A stretch of 64,000 bases of DNA from Panagrolaimus kolymaensis (Eukaryota; Nematoda; Chromadorea; Rhabditida; Panagrolaimidae), in contig JAJQJQ010000049.1 in NCBI GenBank assembly GCA_028622995.1, positions 930,001-994,000 on the forward strand. The letters are read 5' to 3'. The notes below the pieces were generated by a model. It was given only the letters and a program-made list of their open reading frames with translations. It ran no database searches and was not told the origin of the DNA. The position numbers and the translations under genes are program-made. Below, piece after piece: positions 35,401 to 46,917 of the stretch. Numbering within the stretch: the first letter of the stretch is position 1; each line of letters opens with the position of its first letter.

Positions 35401-37855
35401 TCACACAAAATAAATTATTGTGTTGCTGTTTTTCAAGTACTATTAGGATTAGGTGAGTGGCGGTGGCAATGCACTCAAGCAACAAGAAGAAGAAAAAAAG
35501 TGAAACATTTTTCTAACGGAAAAGTCAAGTCAAGGGTTGCTGATGATTGACTTCGGAGGATGGAACACGCAAAAGAGGCGGTGGCGGCTAGACGTGTTTG
35601 ATGTTTTAAGTTTTTTAAATTTTTCTTTTGCCGACGATGAATTTAAAATCAAAGTATGAATGTAATTTTTCAAACTTTAAAGTTCAAAGAAATATTTTGT
35701 AAAAGTTTTTGATTGGGTAAAAATTTTTCGAAGTTTGTAGCAACAAAAAAATATTTGAAGCTTCTTTGAAGTTTATTGGTTTTATTTTACAATATTTTTT
35801 TAAAGTGCTTACGTTTGCTTACGTGAAAAGAAAAAAAACTTGAGAAATGATGTAAGCTTCGTCGCTGCTAATTTGCAAAAAAAATAAGAACAAAAATCAA
35901 AAAAAGTTTGATAGTAAAGTAAATATGCGAATTATTGCCTCAAAATTGTTACTATCATTGCAAATCCAAACTTTGATAGTATAACGAAAATATGTGATAT
36001 TGCACCTAATTGCTTACTGTCATTATAATAAAAAATTAAAGCAATGATTTTTTACTGAAGCACTCAAGCTTAACATTTTTTTGACTTTGAGATAGTAATT
36101 AAAATTTAGCAATAATTTCATGCTTTCGTTTACTATCATCATTCATCAACCTGAAAGTTTAAAAACCAGAAACTTTCGATTTTTTTCTCTCTCAAAAATT
36201 AATCTCCAAAAAAGACCAAAAATATTTGTCGATCGCGGTGGTTTTTGCAATATTTTTTTTGTACGCACAAACAAGTAAATAACCTTAACCAACCAACCTA
36301 CCAAACAACGAAAGACCATAAAGTATCTATCTTCTTTTTTTAAAGACTCAAAGAAGGAAACGACAATAATTCGAAGATGATCGAAAAAGAAGAAGAATGG
36401 AATGTTCGAAATATATATATTTTGCACAACATTTTAAAAGTTCGCAAAATAGAAGAAGAAGGAAAAAGGCTTAATGAGGAGGATTTTTACAAAGTCTTAA
36501 AATGGAGGTTTAAACTTTAAAGAATAATTTTTAAAAAAGTTGAGAAGGAAGAAAAGAAAAAGTTCAAAAATGACACAAAATTGAAGAGAAACGACACGAA
36601 AACAAAAAAATATTTTGAATAATGGAAAAAAATGGTAAATGATGACAAAAAAATTTTTGAGACAGGAAAGAGAATCCTTCCTAGTAATTTTGATTGTTAT
36701 TTTGTCCATGGAAATCCATCATGGGAAAATTCAATAAAAATGAAAAAATTAACATATGAAAATGAATGAAAGCTCAAAATAAGAATCTTTTCATTGCATA
36801 AAAATGAAGCGGTGATGAGCGGTTGTTTGTTTGATGTATTCTAAGATACAAAAGGATCCAAATACCCAAAAGGATCTAAATACATAAAAAGATCCAAATA
36901 CCTTAAAAGATCCAAAATACCCAAAACGAATAATTGAAAGTTTTTAAAAAATGAAAAAATTAGCATAAAAAAGAATAATGGCTAAAAAAAATTTTAACAA
37001 TCGTAATGGAATGAATTTACCATAATTTGCATACCAAAAATTTAATTAAAGCGCTTGACAAGCGAAAAGTTTCAAATAAATTTTGCAAACTTGCTCGCAA
37101 ACGGTGACCTTGAAGCTCTTATGTTTTTCGATATTTCTAAAATAGAATTGCTTCATCTTGAATCCTCCAACAAGTATTGATAAGATCTTTTTCAACACTC
37201 AATCGAATCCTCAACCCTACCAACCCCAAAACTTCTTTCAACTTTAAACAAGAATCTCCGAAATTTATCTCAAATTTGTATTGTAAATTTCTTTTTTTTA
37301 TCGTATGTAATATGTTAGCAATAAAATTCAAAAAATAAATATTATTAATATAATAGACATGGCGGCGCGAAGCGCCGCTTCTTGCCTAGTTTAAGAATAA
37401 ATATTATAGAAATAAAGACAAAAAAGTCAGTATACTGTTAAATATAGTAATTTTCATTATTATAACCCACTTTGACAGTAAAAATTTTGAACAATATTTT
37501 TATAATCTAAGTTACTTTTATTGATAGATAGTAAGAATATTTTAACGATATTTTCATTGATTGTATTACTATCAATAAAATATTTTAGAAGCCTTGAATT
37601 ATCCGATTTTTTTAAAGCAAAAAGACAAAGCAAAAAAGTGGAGAGAAAGAAAAAAACCCTTACAGTTTGATGATCAAGAAAATAATCAGGTGGAAAGATT
37701 CTTATTATACACGATTCAGAACGCAATGGTTGATTACCAAAAAATGATGCGGATGATGTGAATGCGCTATTCCGCCTTCCAATTCTTGAAGCTATCGTTG
37801 ATGGTTGAGGTTTCATTATTATTTTTGGTGGAGGTTTATTAAAAAAATCATTCAT
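29408..37855 (-). CDS. RhoGEF of the ASEF/collybistin type (SH3-DH-PH), long isoform with alternative 5' ends
   Basis: Isoform A exons: 37855-37664, 33662-33516, 31871-31359, 30515-29927 and 29595-29408, giving 542 residues in a single frame. The protein activates Rho-family GTPases by GDP release. After a variable N-terminus comes an SH3 domain (VEAVWDHVAMLADELPFAQG to GWFPASYVKIK). The DH domain follows (YQRRRVVEELIETERDYVK, KYRHFFEACRLLRGMSKLTL, EGFLLTPVQRICRYPLQLFE), then a PH domain (ILISGELHCRAI to GLWLETIRNRP). SH3 before DH-PH and the matching block order point to ARHGEF4/ARHGEF9/SPATA13 relatives and not ephexins, where the SH3 is last. The VFLNDGFSTVSAGKQ exon (33.6 kb) is shared by the long form. 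It may be brain or epithelial as in relatives, but nothing in the DNA shows this. The introns are unusually long (1.6-4 kb) for this window. Confidence 0.9.
32362..32907 (-). CDS. Alternative first coding exon of the RhoGEF (isoform B)
   Basis: A 546-nt exon starting MKNMKKSSSLKESFLMLPKS and ending ..SNAQGNDE at a GTTTGT donor. It joins in phase 0 to the same SH3 exon (31871) and would give a 611-residue isoform. It is rich in Asn, Gln, His and Ser, with a long Asn run made of ATT/ATA repeats, so it is probably disordered. The upstream sequence offers acceptors that fail to preserve frame from the 33.6 kb exon, so I read it as an alternative promoter exon and not an internal one. A Ser/Thr stretch near the end may be a phosphorylation target. 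Confidence 0.7.
36849..36925 (+). repeat. Short tandem repeat, ~17-18 bp unit
   Basis: About 4.5 imperfect units of AAAAGGATCCAAATACC in a row within a RhoGEF intron. Probably replication slippage. Confidence 0.7.
37362..37389 (+). mobile_element. 3' end of a second, non-autonomous Helitron
   Basis: On the plus strand a perfect 7-bp stem GCGGCGC-GAA-GCGCCGC is followed by a 7-nt spacer and CTAG, then T. This is the same layout as the full Helitron at 18921-18950, but with a different stem sequence, so it represents a different family. The body would lie to the left (toward 36.7 kb or beyond). The 5' TC end cannot be fixed, and no Rep or helicase sequence is present, so it is non-autonomous. 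Confidence 0.65.
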
Positions 37856-40800
37856 AACTTTTAATAATAATTTTTCTTTCTTTCTTCTTAAATTTCTCTA
37901 GTTTCTCTAGGCTAAAAAAAGAATATGTGTTTCGTCGTCCTTGACTTTGATTTTACGAAAATCCACGAGAATGAGGTTTCACGAACACAAAAAAATGAAA
38001 TAATATTCTTTAAAGATTTAGGCCACAGAAATAAATACAATATATTTTTTTTCAAAAGAAAGAAGGTCAGAAGAAGAAGAAAAAAATAATAATAAAGAAA
38101 TGATACTCCTTTTTTTGAGGCAAACGATTATGGAGGAAACTGGGAAAAGAAAAAGAGTCCAAGACAAAGATCAAAAAAGAAAAAATAATTCGACTTTTTT
38201 TTGGTTATTTTGTTTATTTGGGAAGAAGGGGAGGTCTTTCTTGGTTTATAAAGAAGTAGGTAAAAAAGCTTAGGGTTTTTTTAGTTTTGTGTTGCCTTTT
38301 TTTGGTGGAAGTTTTATGATTTTTGATGATCCCAAAAAAAAAGTTGACCTTTTCATGAATGAAAAAAAAATATGATGAAAAATCTTATTTTTGATAGTTG
38401 ATGGAAAAAAATTTAATGAGCGCGTTCATTAAATATGTTTTTAAAAAATTGATAAAATTCAAATTTTAAAAAGTGAAAATCGAAAAAAAGTAATCAAAAG
38501 TTTAGAAAAGAAGAATAAATTTAGAAGAAAAAAAGAACACAATTATTTGGACAGCATTTGTTAGCAGTAAAAAGATTAAAATATTTAAAAAAACCAAAAA
38601 AAAATATTCACTAGCAAGCAACCGTTCAAAACCCCATAATTTTAATTCCTTTGATTCAAATATAAAAAAAATTATACAAAAAAAATGTCAGTTTTTATTG
38701 TCATCATCAATAATATTTTAAAAAAAGAGGGAGAAAAGACATAAAATAAAAGAAGAAGAAAGAATGAAGCGCAACAACAAAACAACAACAGACAGCGTTA
38801 ACAAAGTTGAATTCCATTTTTGTTTAAGCCGATTGGCTTTTTTCTTTCTTTCTTTATTCTCTTGCCTCCTCCGTTGTTGCCTCCGAAGTAGTAAGATTAT
38901 TTTTTGGCGAAAAAAAAATAAAAGAAATTTATTCTTCATTCCTCAAAATTTTTTTTAATACAATTGCATTAAAAAAGCTGCTTCCATTCACCAACAACCA
39001 TCATTGTCTCTTCCCTTTAAGCTTCTGTATAAAAAAAAGGTGGAAACAAAGAAGAAAAAAAGCCGAAAAAAAAGAAGCAAGCGATGATCAAAAATGCTGA
39101 AGAAAAAAAAGTAAACGATAACTATTTAAAGAATGGTCAAAAGGAAAAATAGTTGTCTAAAGCCTGATTTAAAAAAAATTATAGTAGCCGATGGTCAAAA
39201 GAAAAAAAATTAGTTAGTAGGCCACGACCGAAAATGGTATGAAAGGGATCAAAGAAGAAGAAAAAAAGAGTTTATTTTTATTTATTTTTTTTGAGTCAAA
39301 TAAAAAATTTCCTTGAATTAGAAAAAAAATCGCGATCAAAAAATTTGATTAAAAAAAGCGTAGTTTTTTTCCGATCGAATCACATTTAAAAAAATGGTTG
39401 CACGAATTCTTTAGAAAAAAAATCTTTTGCTTTTAGAAGTAAAGTAAAAAAAAAATAAAAGTAATAACAAACAAATAAATAAAATAAATTTTAAAAAAAC
39501 TGAGTAAATCTTTTTTCTCGAAAGACGACTATGCACAAAAAAGCAAATTTAAAAAAACGTGAGATTTGAATTAAATCAAAAAATCGAGCAACAACAAAAA
39601 AAGAAGGTTAGATGATCCAAAAAAAACTTGAGTTGTACCGAGATAAAAGAAAATTATGTTACAATCTCAAAAAAAAAAAATATGTATCAAAGTAAAAAGA
39701 AAAACCTTCGTCAATTAAATTTTACAATACTTTCTTTTTTTGATGTGCAAAAATAAAACAGGGAAAAGAAGAATAAGGAAAACAAGATTATTTGAATAAA
39801 TCTTTTTTTAATATTTTTTATTTGATTGAATTATTATTTTATGACACACATATTTTTTTGTTTAGTTAAATGAACCGAAAAAAAGCAAAAAGCAAAAAAT
39901 TAGTTTCATGGAAAAAGCAAAAATTGATTGATTTTTTTAAAGCGCATTGATTTGGATTTAAAATTTATTGGAGGATGTGCGTAAATGTTTATATGTCGAA
40001 AAAATTAATATTGACGAAGCTGAACAAACTAAACTATATAGCTTTTTTCTCCTGCAAATGTCTCTAAATGCGTTTTATTTGAGGTCTTAAAGATTTGTTT
40101 TTTTATTTTACTCAATAGTCTCTGGCTGAATGAATAAATTAGTTATCGAGTATGTATTATGTTAGTGAAGGGATAACTTTCTGATTTAATGGTTTATAAA
40201 ATTAGATATAGAACAAAAAAAGATGCTTTTAATATTTTTTTTGATTTATAATAAAAACATTCGAAAAACGCTAATTTTTATGCTTTTGAACCATTATCGT
40301 GTAAAACTAAAATTTTTTGCTTTTGTGGAAATCCACGAACCTTGGATTTCATTATTTCGAAGGATGGAAAAAATGGCATCTTCAGCCATCTTTGTTGTTT
40401 TGTAAATTCCTAAATAAAAAAAACAATATTCGGTATTTTACTTTCTTATTTTTACCCGCTTCCAAAAAAAAAAACCAATGTTTTTGATTTTCGTAGAATA
40501 CTTTTTTTAAAAATAAAATGCGGCTTTACTTTTTTTGTTTTCAGTTTTAAAAATATTTTTTTTAAAAATCTCAACAAACTTTTGTTTTTTCTCACGCATT
40601 TCTTTTTTTTCTTCTTCTATGGATGGAATGTTGTTTACCTCCAATAAAAAAATTATTTTTTTACGTTCTTAACGATGCCTCTTCTCATATTTGCTTGTTG
40701 TACAAAGATACACGAACATATTATTTTCCCATGTTTGTTTAAAAAATTCGTTTTCCAATCTTTTTGAAAAATTTTATCAATAAAAAACTGACTGACCAAA

Positions 40801-41927
40801 AGTAAAAAAAAGGAATACAAGAAATTCGACCTCGTTTTTTTGTGGCTTTTTTGAAAAAAATAATTTTGTTGTTTGCCTGAAAAAAAATCTGTGTGTTTTA
40901 CTACTTTTTCATACTTTTTCCAACAAAAAAAAGTTTTAAAAAATGTGATATACAAAATGTTATGAAGATGGAGGGAAAAAAGAGGAGCAAACAGTTATTA
41001 TGATCGAAGAGAAGCAAACGAAGAACTGACTGATAAGTGCTTGAAAAATAATATTGCTTTCAAGGAGGACACAGAGGAATGGAAAAATATATTTTGATTT
41101 TTTGCGACGACGAGAATAATAAGGAACGGATAACTAGAAGAAAAAAAAGAGAGAGGAAAATAAACAACAAAGGTGAAACATTAATAAAAAAAAAAGAGAT
41201 CGAAATTATAAATACGTTGATAAAAAAATGAGAGTAATATGAAAATGAAAATTATCCTTAAAATTTAGTTACTGTCATTGATTGAAAAGTTTAGCGATGA
41301 AATAAAAATTGGCAGCAAAACTCACCGAATAACTAAGAAAAAATAAAAACTAACAATGACATAAAAATACTGAATTCAGATATGAGTGTTACTGATAAAA
41401 AAAAATGAGAGTAATACGAAAATGAAAATTTTCGTTAAAATTTAGTTACTATCACTGGCAACTCTTATACGTAAAAAATAGAGAGTATCGACGTATGAGA
41501 AAAAATCTTTCGAAATGGCTACAACCTTAGAATTTACTATGCTGATTTTTTCATTTATAACCTTATTTTTTATATTTGCACTTTTACTTTGGGTTATAGG
41601 AACGTGTTCTTGGTGCTGTATTTTTTTTTGATAACAAAAGAAAGATTCGTTTGCCTTGAGCCCCACCACAACAATCAAATCTTTTGTAAACACTATTTAT
41701 TTTGGTAAGAACAAAAAGCTTTGCCATAAGTCTTTATTTGAGCAAATAGAGCTACTAACAATGAATGATAGTAAGTTATTCTCAACAAAATAAATGATTA
41801 CTATCGTTGACAGTAATGAAAATTTAGCAAGAATTTGAGTGGATTTTTTTACTATATCTTTTTAAATATTTATTTTTAATATTTTTTTTGTTATTTTTTT
41901 GCGATAACAGCCATAAAATGAACTAAC
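37856..41927. other. AT-rich region upstream of RhoGEF isoform A
   Basis: Probably the intron between the possible distal exon and the rest of the gene, plus the isoform A promoter. A TTTTTTTAG acceptor near 37911 lies in the 5' UTR of the 37855 exon. Palindromes of the GAGAGTAAT..TTACTATC family occur at 41407-41455 and 41767-41805, and a longer direct repeat links 41228-41280 with 41404-41458. No credible gene. Confidence 0.5.
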
Positions 41928-41969
41928 CTCATTCGCCATAGCTTCAATTAAACTTTTACGCCGACGCAT
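41928..41969 (-). CDS. Possible distal first exon of the RhoGEF (isoform C)
   Basis: A 42-nt open stretch coding MRRRKSLIEAMANE, followed by a good GTTAGT donor in phase 0. It could splice to the exon at 33662 or to the SH3 exon at 31871, both of which accept phase 0; it cannot join the 37.9 kb acceptor without a stop. It is too short to be sure of, and the support is the ATG, the donor, the phase and the absence of another gene nearby. Confidence 0.4.
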
Positions 41970-44900
41970 ATTTTTTTAATAAGCAGGTGGAAGCTTTAAA
42001 TAAAAATAATAATAAGCCACGGTAGCAGTAAAAAATAATTTTTTTACAATAAAACAGCAAAATAAAATGTAAGCTTTAGAATAAATGATAATAATAAAAA
42101 ATATATATATATTTGATATTTGATAGTTGTTGAATGAGAATCCAAACAAGATGTATGTGTATCAATAAATAAAAAAATGCAAAAAATGCAATTCCAATTG
42201 CTTCTTTTTTCTTTGTTGATTGCTGCTGGCTGTTGGCTGCGCATGGAAGAAAAAAAAAGAAGAAAAAAGCTGTTAAATACCTTTCCTTTTTTTTCTCTCT
42301 CAATTACTTACACCCCTCTTTTCTGCCTGTTATTTTCTTCTTCTGCTGCTGCTGTTCCTTCTGGCTTTTTGCTATTTGGCTGTTACCTTCGTCGTCGCTG
42401 TGGTTATTGCCTCAAGCAAAGAAGAAGAAAAAAATAGAGAGAGTGAAATGAGTAAGTGAGGCAATAATAATAATAAATACAAGCAGCATACAAAAAAAGA
42501 GAAGAAGAGAAAGTAATCTCTTCGTCGTCTTTCGTCGTCGTTTGTAGATGTCCTTGTCGGTGTAGTTGTCGGAAGACGAATCAGCGAACTAAGGATACGC
42601 AAGAACCAAGCAAGCAGCCAACAAACAAGTAAGCAAGCAAATAAATAAATATGAGAAATAGAATATATATGGAAATACGGAGATAAATGATGAGGGTGGT
42701 GGCTGAAACAGCAGATGGAGCTGGAGTTGTCTGTAACTGGAGGGAAGAAAGATTTACCTTTTCTTTTTTCTCTATCTCCTTTTTTTTTTTGCACTGATGT
42801 CTTTCTTTTTTTCCTCCTCTTTCGTATCTGTTTTTATTTGTTGTAGTTAGTTAGAGATGTTTGTTGTGTTTTCTTTGAAAAAAAAAAGTAGGCGACGACT
42901 ACCGAAGAAGAAAAAGTAAAAAAATCTTTTTTTGGTGATAGAAAAAAAGAGGTAGCGTTTTTTTTCTTTCACCTTGTAAGGAGGAGGAAAGGGTAAGTAG
43001 TTTACATGAAAGCAAAAAAATGAAAGCGAGAGATAAAAGCTTTGAGAGGAAAAAATAAATGTAAATAAAAACCTTTTTTTTCTCTTTCAAATTTTATTTT
43101 TCATGTTTTTGTCCATTTTTTTCATGTATGTTTTGTCAAACATCTGATTCGCCTCATACGAGAGAAACTAACAGCCTACCAATAGCAGAAGTAAGAAAGT
43201 AATGGGTTTCCCAGGGTTTTCTAGGGTTTTAGTGTCCATTTTGCATTTTTCCTTTTTTTGGATTTTGAAGATTGTTTTTCTCAAGGTTGGTTGCTTGCTT
43301 TTTTAAGAAAAAGAAAAAGTAAAGAGATACTTAAAAGTGAAAAGGTTAGAAATGGTTGGAAGCAGTAATAACAAACATACATAAATAGTCTTTGTAGTCG
43401 TGGGAAAATAAAGCTTAAAAAAGCTTTAAAAAAATCTTTTGTATTTTTAGTAAACATTTTTTATTTTCAAATGGATAATTCCGTTTTTTGTTAAATGAAA
43501 AAAAATTTATTGGCATAATAATAGCCCTTTAAAACTTTATTAGGTGAATGCAAAAAATTTTAATAATCAAAATTCAGCTTAATTTTTATTTGATTTTTGC
43601 ATATAAAAAATTTATCAACTGCAAAAAAAATATTTCTTAATTTTTTATTTAACAAGAAAAAATAAGAAGCTTATGAGAAATAAAAAAAAAACAGCTGCAA
43701 AACGTTCCTAATCTTCTTCTTTTTTTGTTTTAAATTGTTTGTATATCTATTTTTTTAATCATCAAAACTTCGATTTCTATGTTTCTATTTGCAATTTCTG
43801 AGAATTCCAGTTTCACAGGAAAGAAAGAAAATATCAAATTAGAACAGGGCAAGTAGCTATTAAATAAAAACGAATTGCGAAAAAATGGAATATGTTTAAA
43901 AAAAACAGAGAAACGTTAAAAAAGGAAAAACCCATCAATGGAATTTTTGAAGATAAAAAAATTAATAATTATGCAATTACAAAACGAAAAAGAAGGAAAG
44001 ATAGAATAAATTAAATTTAAAAAAATCAAAAAAAACTTAATCAGCAAAAAAGATTCAAAGAAACCGGAAGTTTCACATTTTTTAATGAATGAAATTTTTT
44101 AAATTGGTTCAAAGGGAAAAAAACTAGGGTAAAATAGAAAATGGCTCAAATGCAAATTAGAAAAAATCTATAAATCATGTGGCTAAAAAATAAAGATACT
44201 ACAAAAGCATGTTACCGTGACAAACAAACAAGAAAATTACCAAAGATTAAAGCCAATTTTTTTTTAACACGGAAGAAATAATTAGCATCAAATTTAGAAA
44301 GATTCAAACAAAAATTTTTTTAAATGATCCAAAAAATAAACGTGTGAAAAGTGTAAAAAAGCGATGCGATTATAGCGGATAATTTCACGCATCACCGCCG
44401 CCGCTTAAAATCAAGTCGTCTTCTTTATTTTTTATTTTTTCACGGAAGCGATAAAACTAAAAAAAGAAACATAAAAAAGGTAAGGACAAAAAATTTTATT
44501 GCAGAAAAGAAATGATGATGACAACGCAACCGACGACAACAAGCAGAGGCGACAATAAAAAAATATATACATATATGGAATAATTAAAAAAGCTTTCGAA
44601 TTGTGGTGGGTAAAATAAAAAAAAGAAAAGCTTGACGACGATTGCTGCTGCCTGCTGATTTTATATATAAAAAAAGCAGGTTTTCAATTTTTTTTTTGTT
44701 ATTTTTAGTAATGAATTATTGCATAAAAAGAAAATTTATATATGCGACGATTTCATGCCTTCTTCTTCTTTATCTATCTTTGTGATAATGGTGTGGTTGG
44801 TGTATGTTGCGAACGAACTTGCCGGAGGCGATAAATCTAATGAGATGCTTCTTTTATAGGATTTGCAAAGAAATTAGAGAGATTAAAAAAAGAAACATTT

Positions 44901-45246
44901 TGGAATTTACTCAAAAAAATTGAAAGCACAGATATGAATTCACTAATAAATTAAATTACATTAATTTTTAAGCTTGTAAAAATCAGAAAAATAATCTGGA
45001 GTCAAATAATTTTTTTGACAAATGTTCACGAAACGCGAAGATTACCACTCCTGAAATATAAACAGTTTTTAACCTAAAATTTAAATATTAAACTTTTATT
45101 TATGCCTATTTTTTTATTTGGGTTTTCAGATAAAAACAACTTGAAACATAAAATAAAAAACCTATTTTCTTCAAAGTTTTATGATTTGATGCGTATATTT
45201 TTTATTTTTTCCATTTAACTTTCACTTGTTTGCAGTCACTATCTAA
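41970..45246. other. Gene-free AT-rich region
   Basis: About 3.3 kb with poly-A/T, TCTTCT/CTGCTG-like triplets and short GAAAGA runs. ORFs up to 140 residues are Leu/Ser/Phe runs from these repeats, often open on both strands, and are not supported as genes. Confidence 0.55.
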
Positions 45247-46130
45247 TAAAAAAATATATATGAATTTCTTGATTTTCATGAATGACATTTTTTTATTGTT
45301 AAAGCAAATTCTGTTTTGATCTCTTAAAAGTTACTTACAGCAACTTCAAAAAAGAAAAAACCGACTTTCAGCTTCCTCTAAAACTATTGCATCCTCAAAC
45401 AAAACAAAAAACGCTAAAGATTGAAAAAAATTAGGCATAAAAAAAGCTATAAACTTTTTTTTACTTTGGAAGATGACAACCAACCACCACCTTCAGGAAT
45501 TTAAATTTTAATATTTTTTTTTGCATTTTTAAAAAACTTCAAAAAGAAATTTACCGAAAAAATTGGCCATCATCAAAATTTTAAGAAAATTTGCGGCGGT
45601 GATACTTTTGAAGTTAAAATAAATTTAATTTCCACGCCTTTTTTACTTCTTCTTTTATTTTTTTAAATATTGAATCATAAATCATAAAATAGAAATTGAT
45701 GATCAACCTTTTTTCTTTCAATGACAAAAGGATAATTTTTTCAATTTATATTTTTTTCCATTTTTTTGACAGAATCAAATCAAAAGAAAAAAGAGTGGAG
45801 ACAACTGAGCAATAGTTTAGTTTTGTTGATTATGCATGCTTTTTTTCCACCATTTCCATTTCCATTTTTTTCGTTTGTCCATTCAACCAACAATATTCGT
45901 TTCTTTTTTCTCCACAATATTGCAAGGTCCTGTGTTCTCTTTTCTATGCAGTTCTCTTCTTTTTTTTTTGTGCACAGGAGAAAGTTCACATTTACACAAA
46001 CACGTATGTATGTGTTTGATTGGTTTTTTTTTGCAATTTTTATTGATAACAAAAATTTTATTTTATTTCGTTACTTTATTTATTTATTCTTTAAGTTTTG
46101 GATTCTTACAAAATCTTAATTGATTGACTT

Positions 46131-46520
46131 TAGGGTTGGTTAATTTACCGGTGAAATAAAAATCGGTTAATTAACCAGTGAATTAACCGGTTAATTAACC
46201 GGTGTCGATGTTAATTAACCGCTACTACGAAAGCCTACAAAAATTTACGAAATGTTACGAAATGAGTGTTTTATAGAGCAAACACCATTATTTGACGAAA
46301 AATGATGGATTTTAGAGAAATTTAACGATAAAATGGGAGAAATAAACACTTTAACGTGGTTACCCATGTCTCTTTTTTTTGGAAAATGGTAGCAAAGGGT
46401 TTTCCCTGTGGTAAAACTTTTTTTAATTTACCGGTAAATTATGCCTCCGGTTAATAACCGGTTAATTAACTGGTTAATTAACCGGTGAATCTACCGGTTA
46501 ATTAACATTTGCCAACCCTA
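46131..46520. mobile_element. hAT-type MITE made of GGTTAATTAACC repeats
   Basis: 390 bp with ends TAGGGTTGG / CCAACCCTA. ATTGACTT flanks both sides (offset by one extra A on the right). The matching stretch of the other repeat copy (about 60738) has a single TTGACTTT and no insert, which is an empty site. The interior is dominated by CCGGTTAATTAACCGG palindromes. No ORF. Confidence 0.85.
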
Positions 46521-46587
46521 AATTGACTTTGAGAATTTTAGTAATAATTAATTAGTTTTAGAAATTGTTTTTTTTGTGAGTTACAAG

Positions 46588-46747
46588 CAGTGTTCTTCCT
46601 TTCCCAAAAAGTCGCCCCTGCACCGCACCGCGCCCCTGGAATTTTCGAAACTTCGCCCCTGCCCCGCCCCGCGCCCCGGGGCGGGGCGGGGCGGGGCGGG
46701 GCGGGGCAGGGGCGTGCGTGCGAAAATGGGGGCGAGGAAGAACACTG
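46588..46747. mobile_element. GC-rich hAT-type MITE with G-quadruplex tract
   Basis: 160 bp with ends CAGTGTTCTTCC / GGAAGAACACTG and a perfect 8-bp target duplication GTTACAAG (46580-46587, 46748-46755). The other repeat copy has the single GTTACAAG empty site near 60797. The middle contains six consecutive GGGGC units plus further G runs on the plus strand, able to form a G-quadruplex. It lies about 170 bp before the ATG of the first GTPase gene. Pro/Arg-rich ORFs through it are composition artefacts. Confidence 0.93.
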
Positions 46748-46917
46748 GTTACAAGTCTTTTTAAAAAATGAGGCAATTTTCCATTCGCGAAAAATCATAT
46801 GAAATATATTTTTTTTGAGACATTAAAAATGATGAGATTTTATTCGCTGTTTCATAATCGATGCATTTTAATTTTTGTTCCTGAACTTTTCATTTTTAAA
46901 TTCCTTTTTAGACAGGA

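Larger units (their letters stand above)
33663..37663. other. Long RhoGEF intron with repeats
   Basis: A 4-kb intron of AT-rich sequence. Content: imperfect palindromes of the GATAGTAA..TTACTATC family at 35910-35956 and 36091-36138, with another at about 37527-37574; a short tandem repeat at 36849-36925; and a Helitron-type 3' end at 37362-37389. The roughly 60-residue ORFs here do not look like genes. Confidence 0.5.
45247..46833 (+). repeat. ~1.0 kb repeat, copy 1 (left of the GTPase cluster)
   Basis: This sequence recurs in direct orientation at 57121-60884. Without its two MITEs (46131-46520, 46588-46747) it is about 1.02 kb. Homology starts at an AATAAAAAAATATA run and ends at ..GACATTAAAAATGATGAG. 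The two ends are weakly inverted to each other (TGATTTTC..GAATG versus its complement). It may therefore be a non-autonomous element itself, or a segmental duplication. ORFs in it are frame artefacts that recur in both copies with indels. Confidence 0.85.

Noticed and set aside
36841..36930. CRISPR-like array in the GGATCCAAATACC repeats
   Set aside because: Units are contiguous with no unique spacers and the organism is eukaryotic; it is a short tandem repeat.
29408..37855. Ephexin identity for the RhoGEF
   Set aside because: The SH3 domain precedes the DH-PH pair; ephexins carry SH3 after it. The blocks fit ASEF/collybistin better.
42372..42794. 140-residue ORF on the minus strand with hydrophobic runs
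   Set aside because: Composed of Leu/Ser/Phe runs from CTTCTT-type repeats, open in several frames, with no initiation or splice context.
46538..46802. Pro/Arg-rich ORFs on both strands
   Set aside because: They lie within the GC-rich hAT MITE and reflect GGGGC repeats, not coding.
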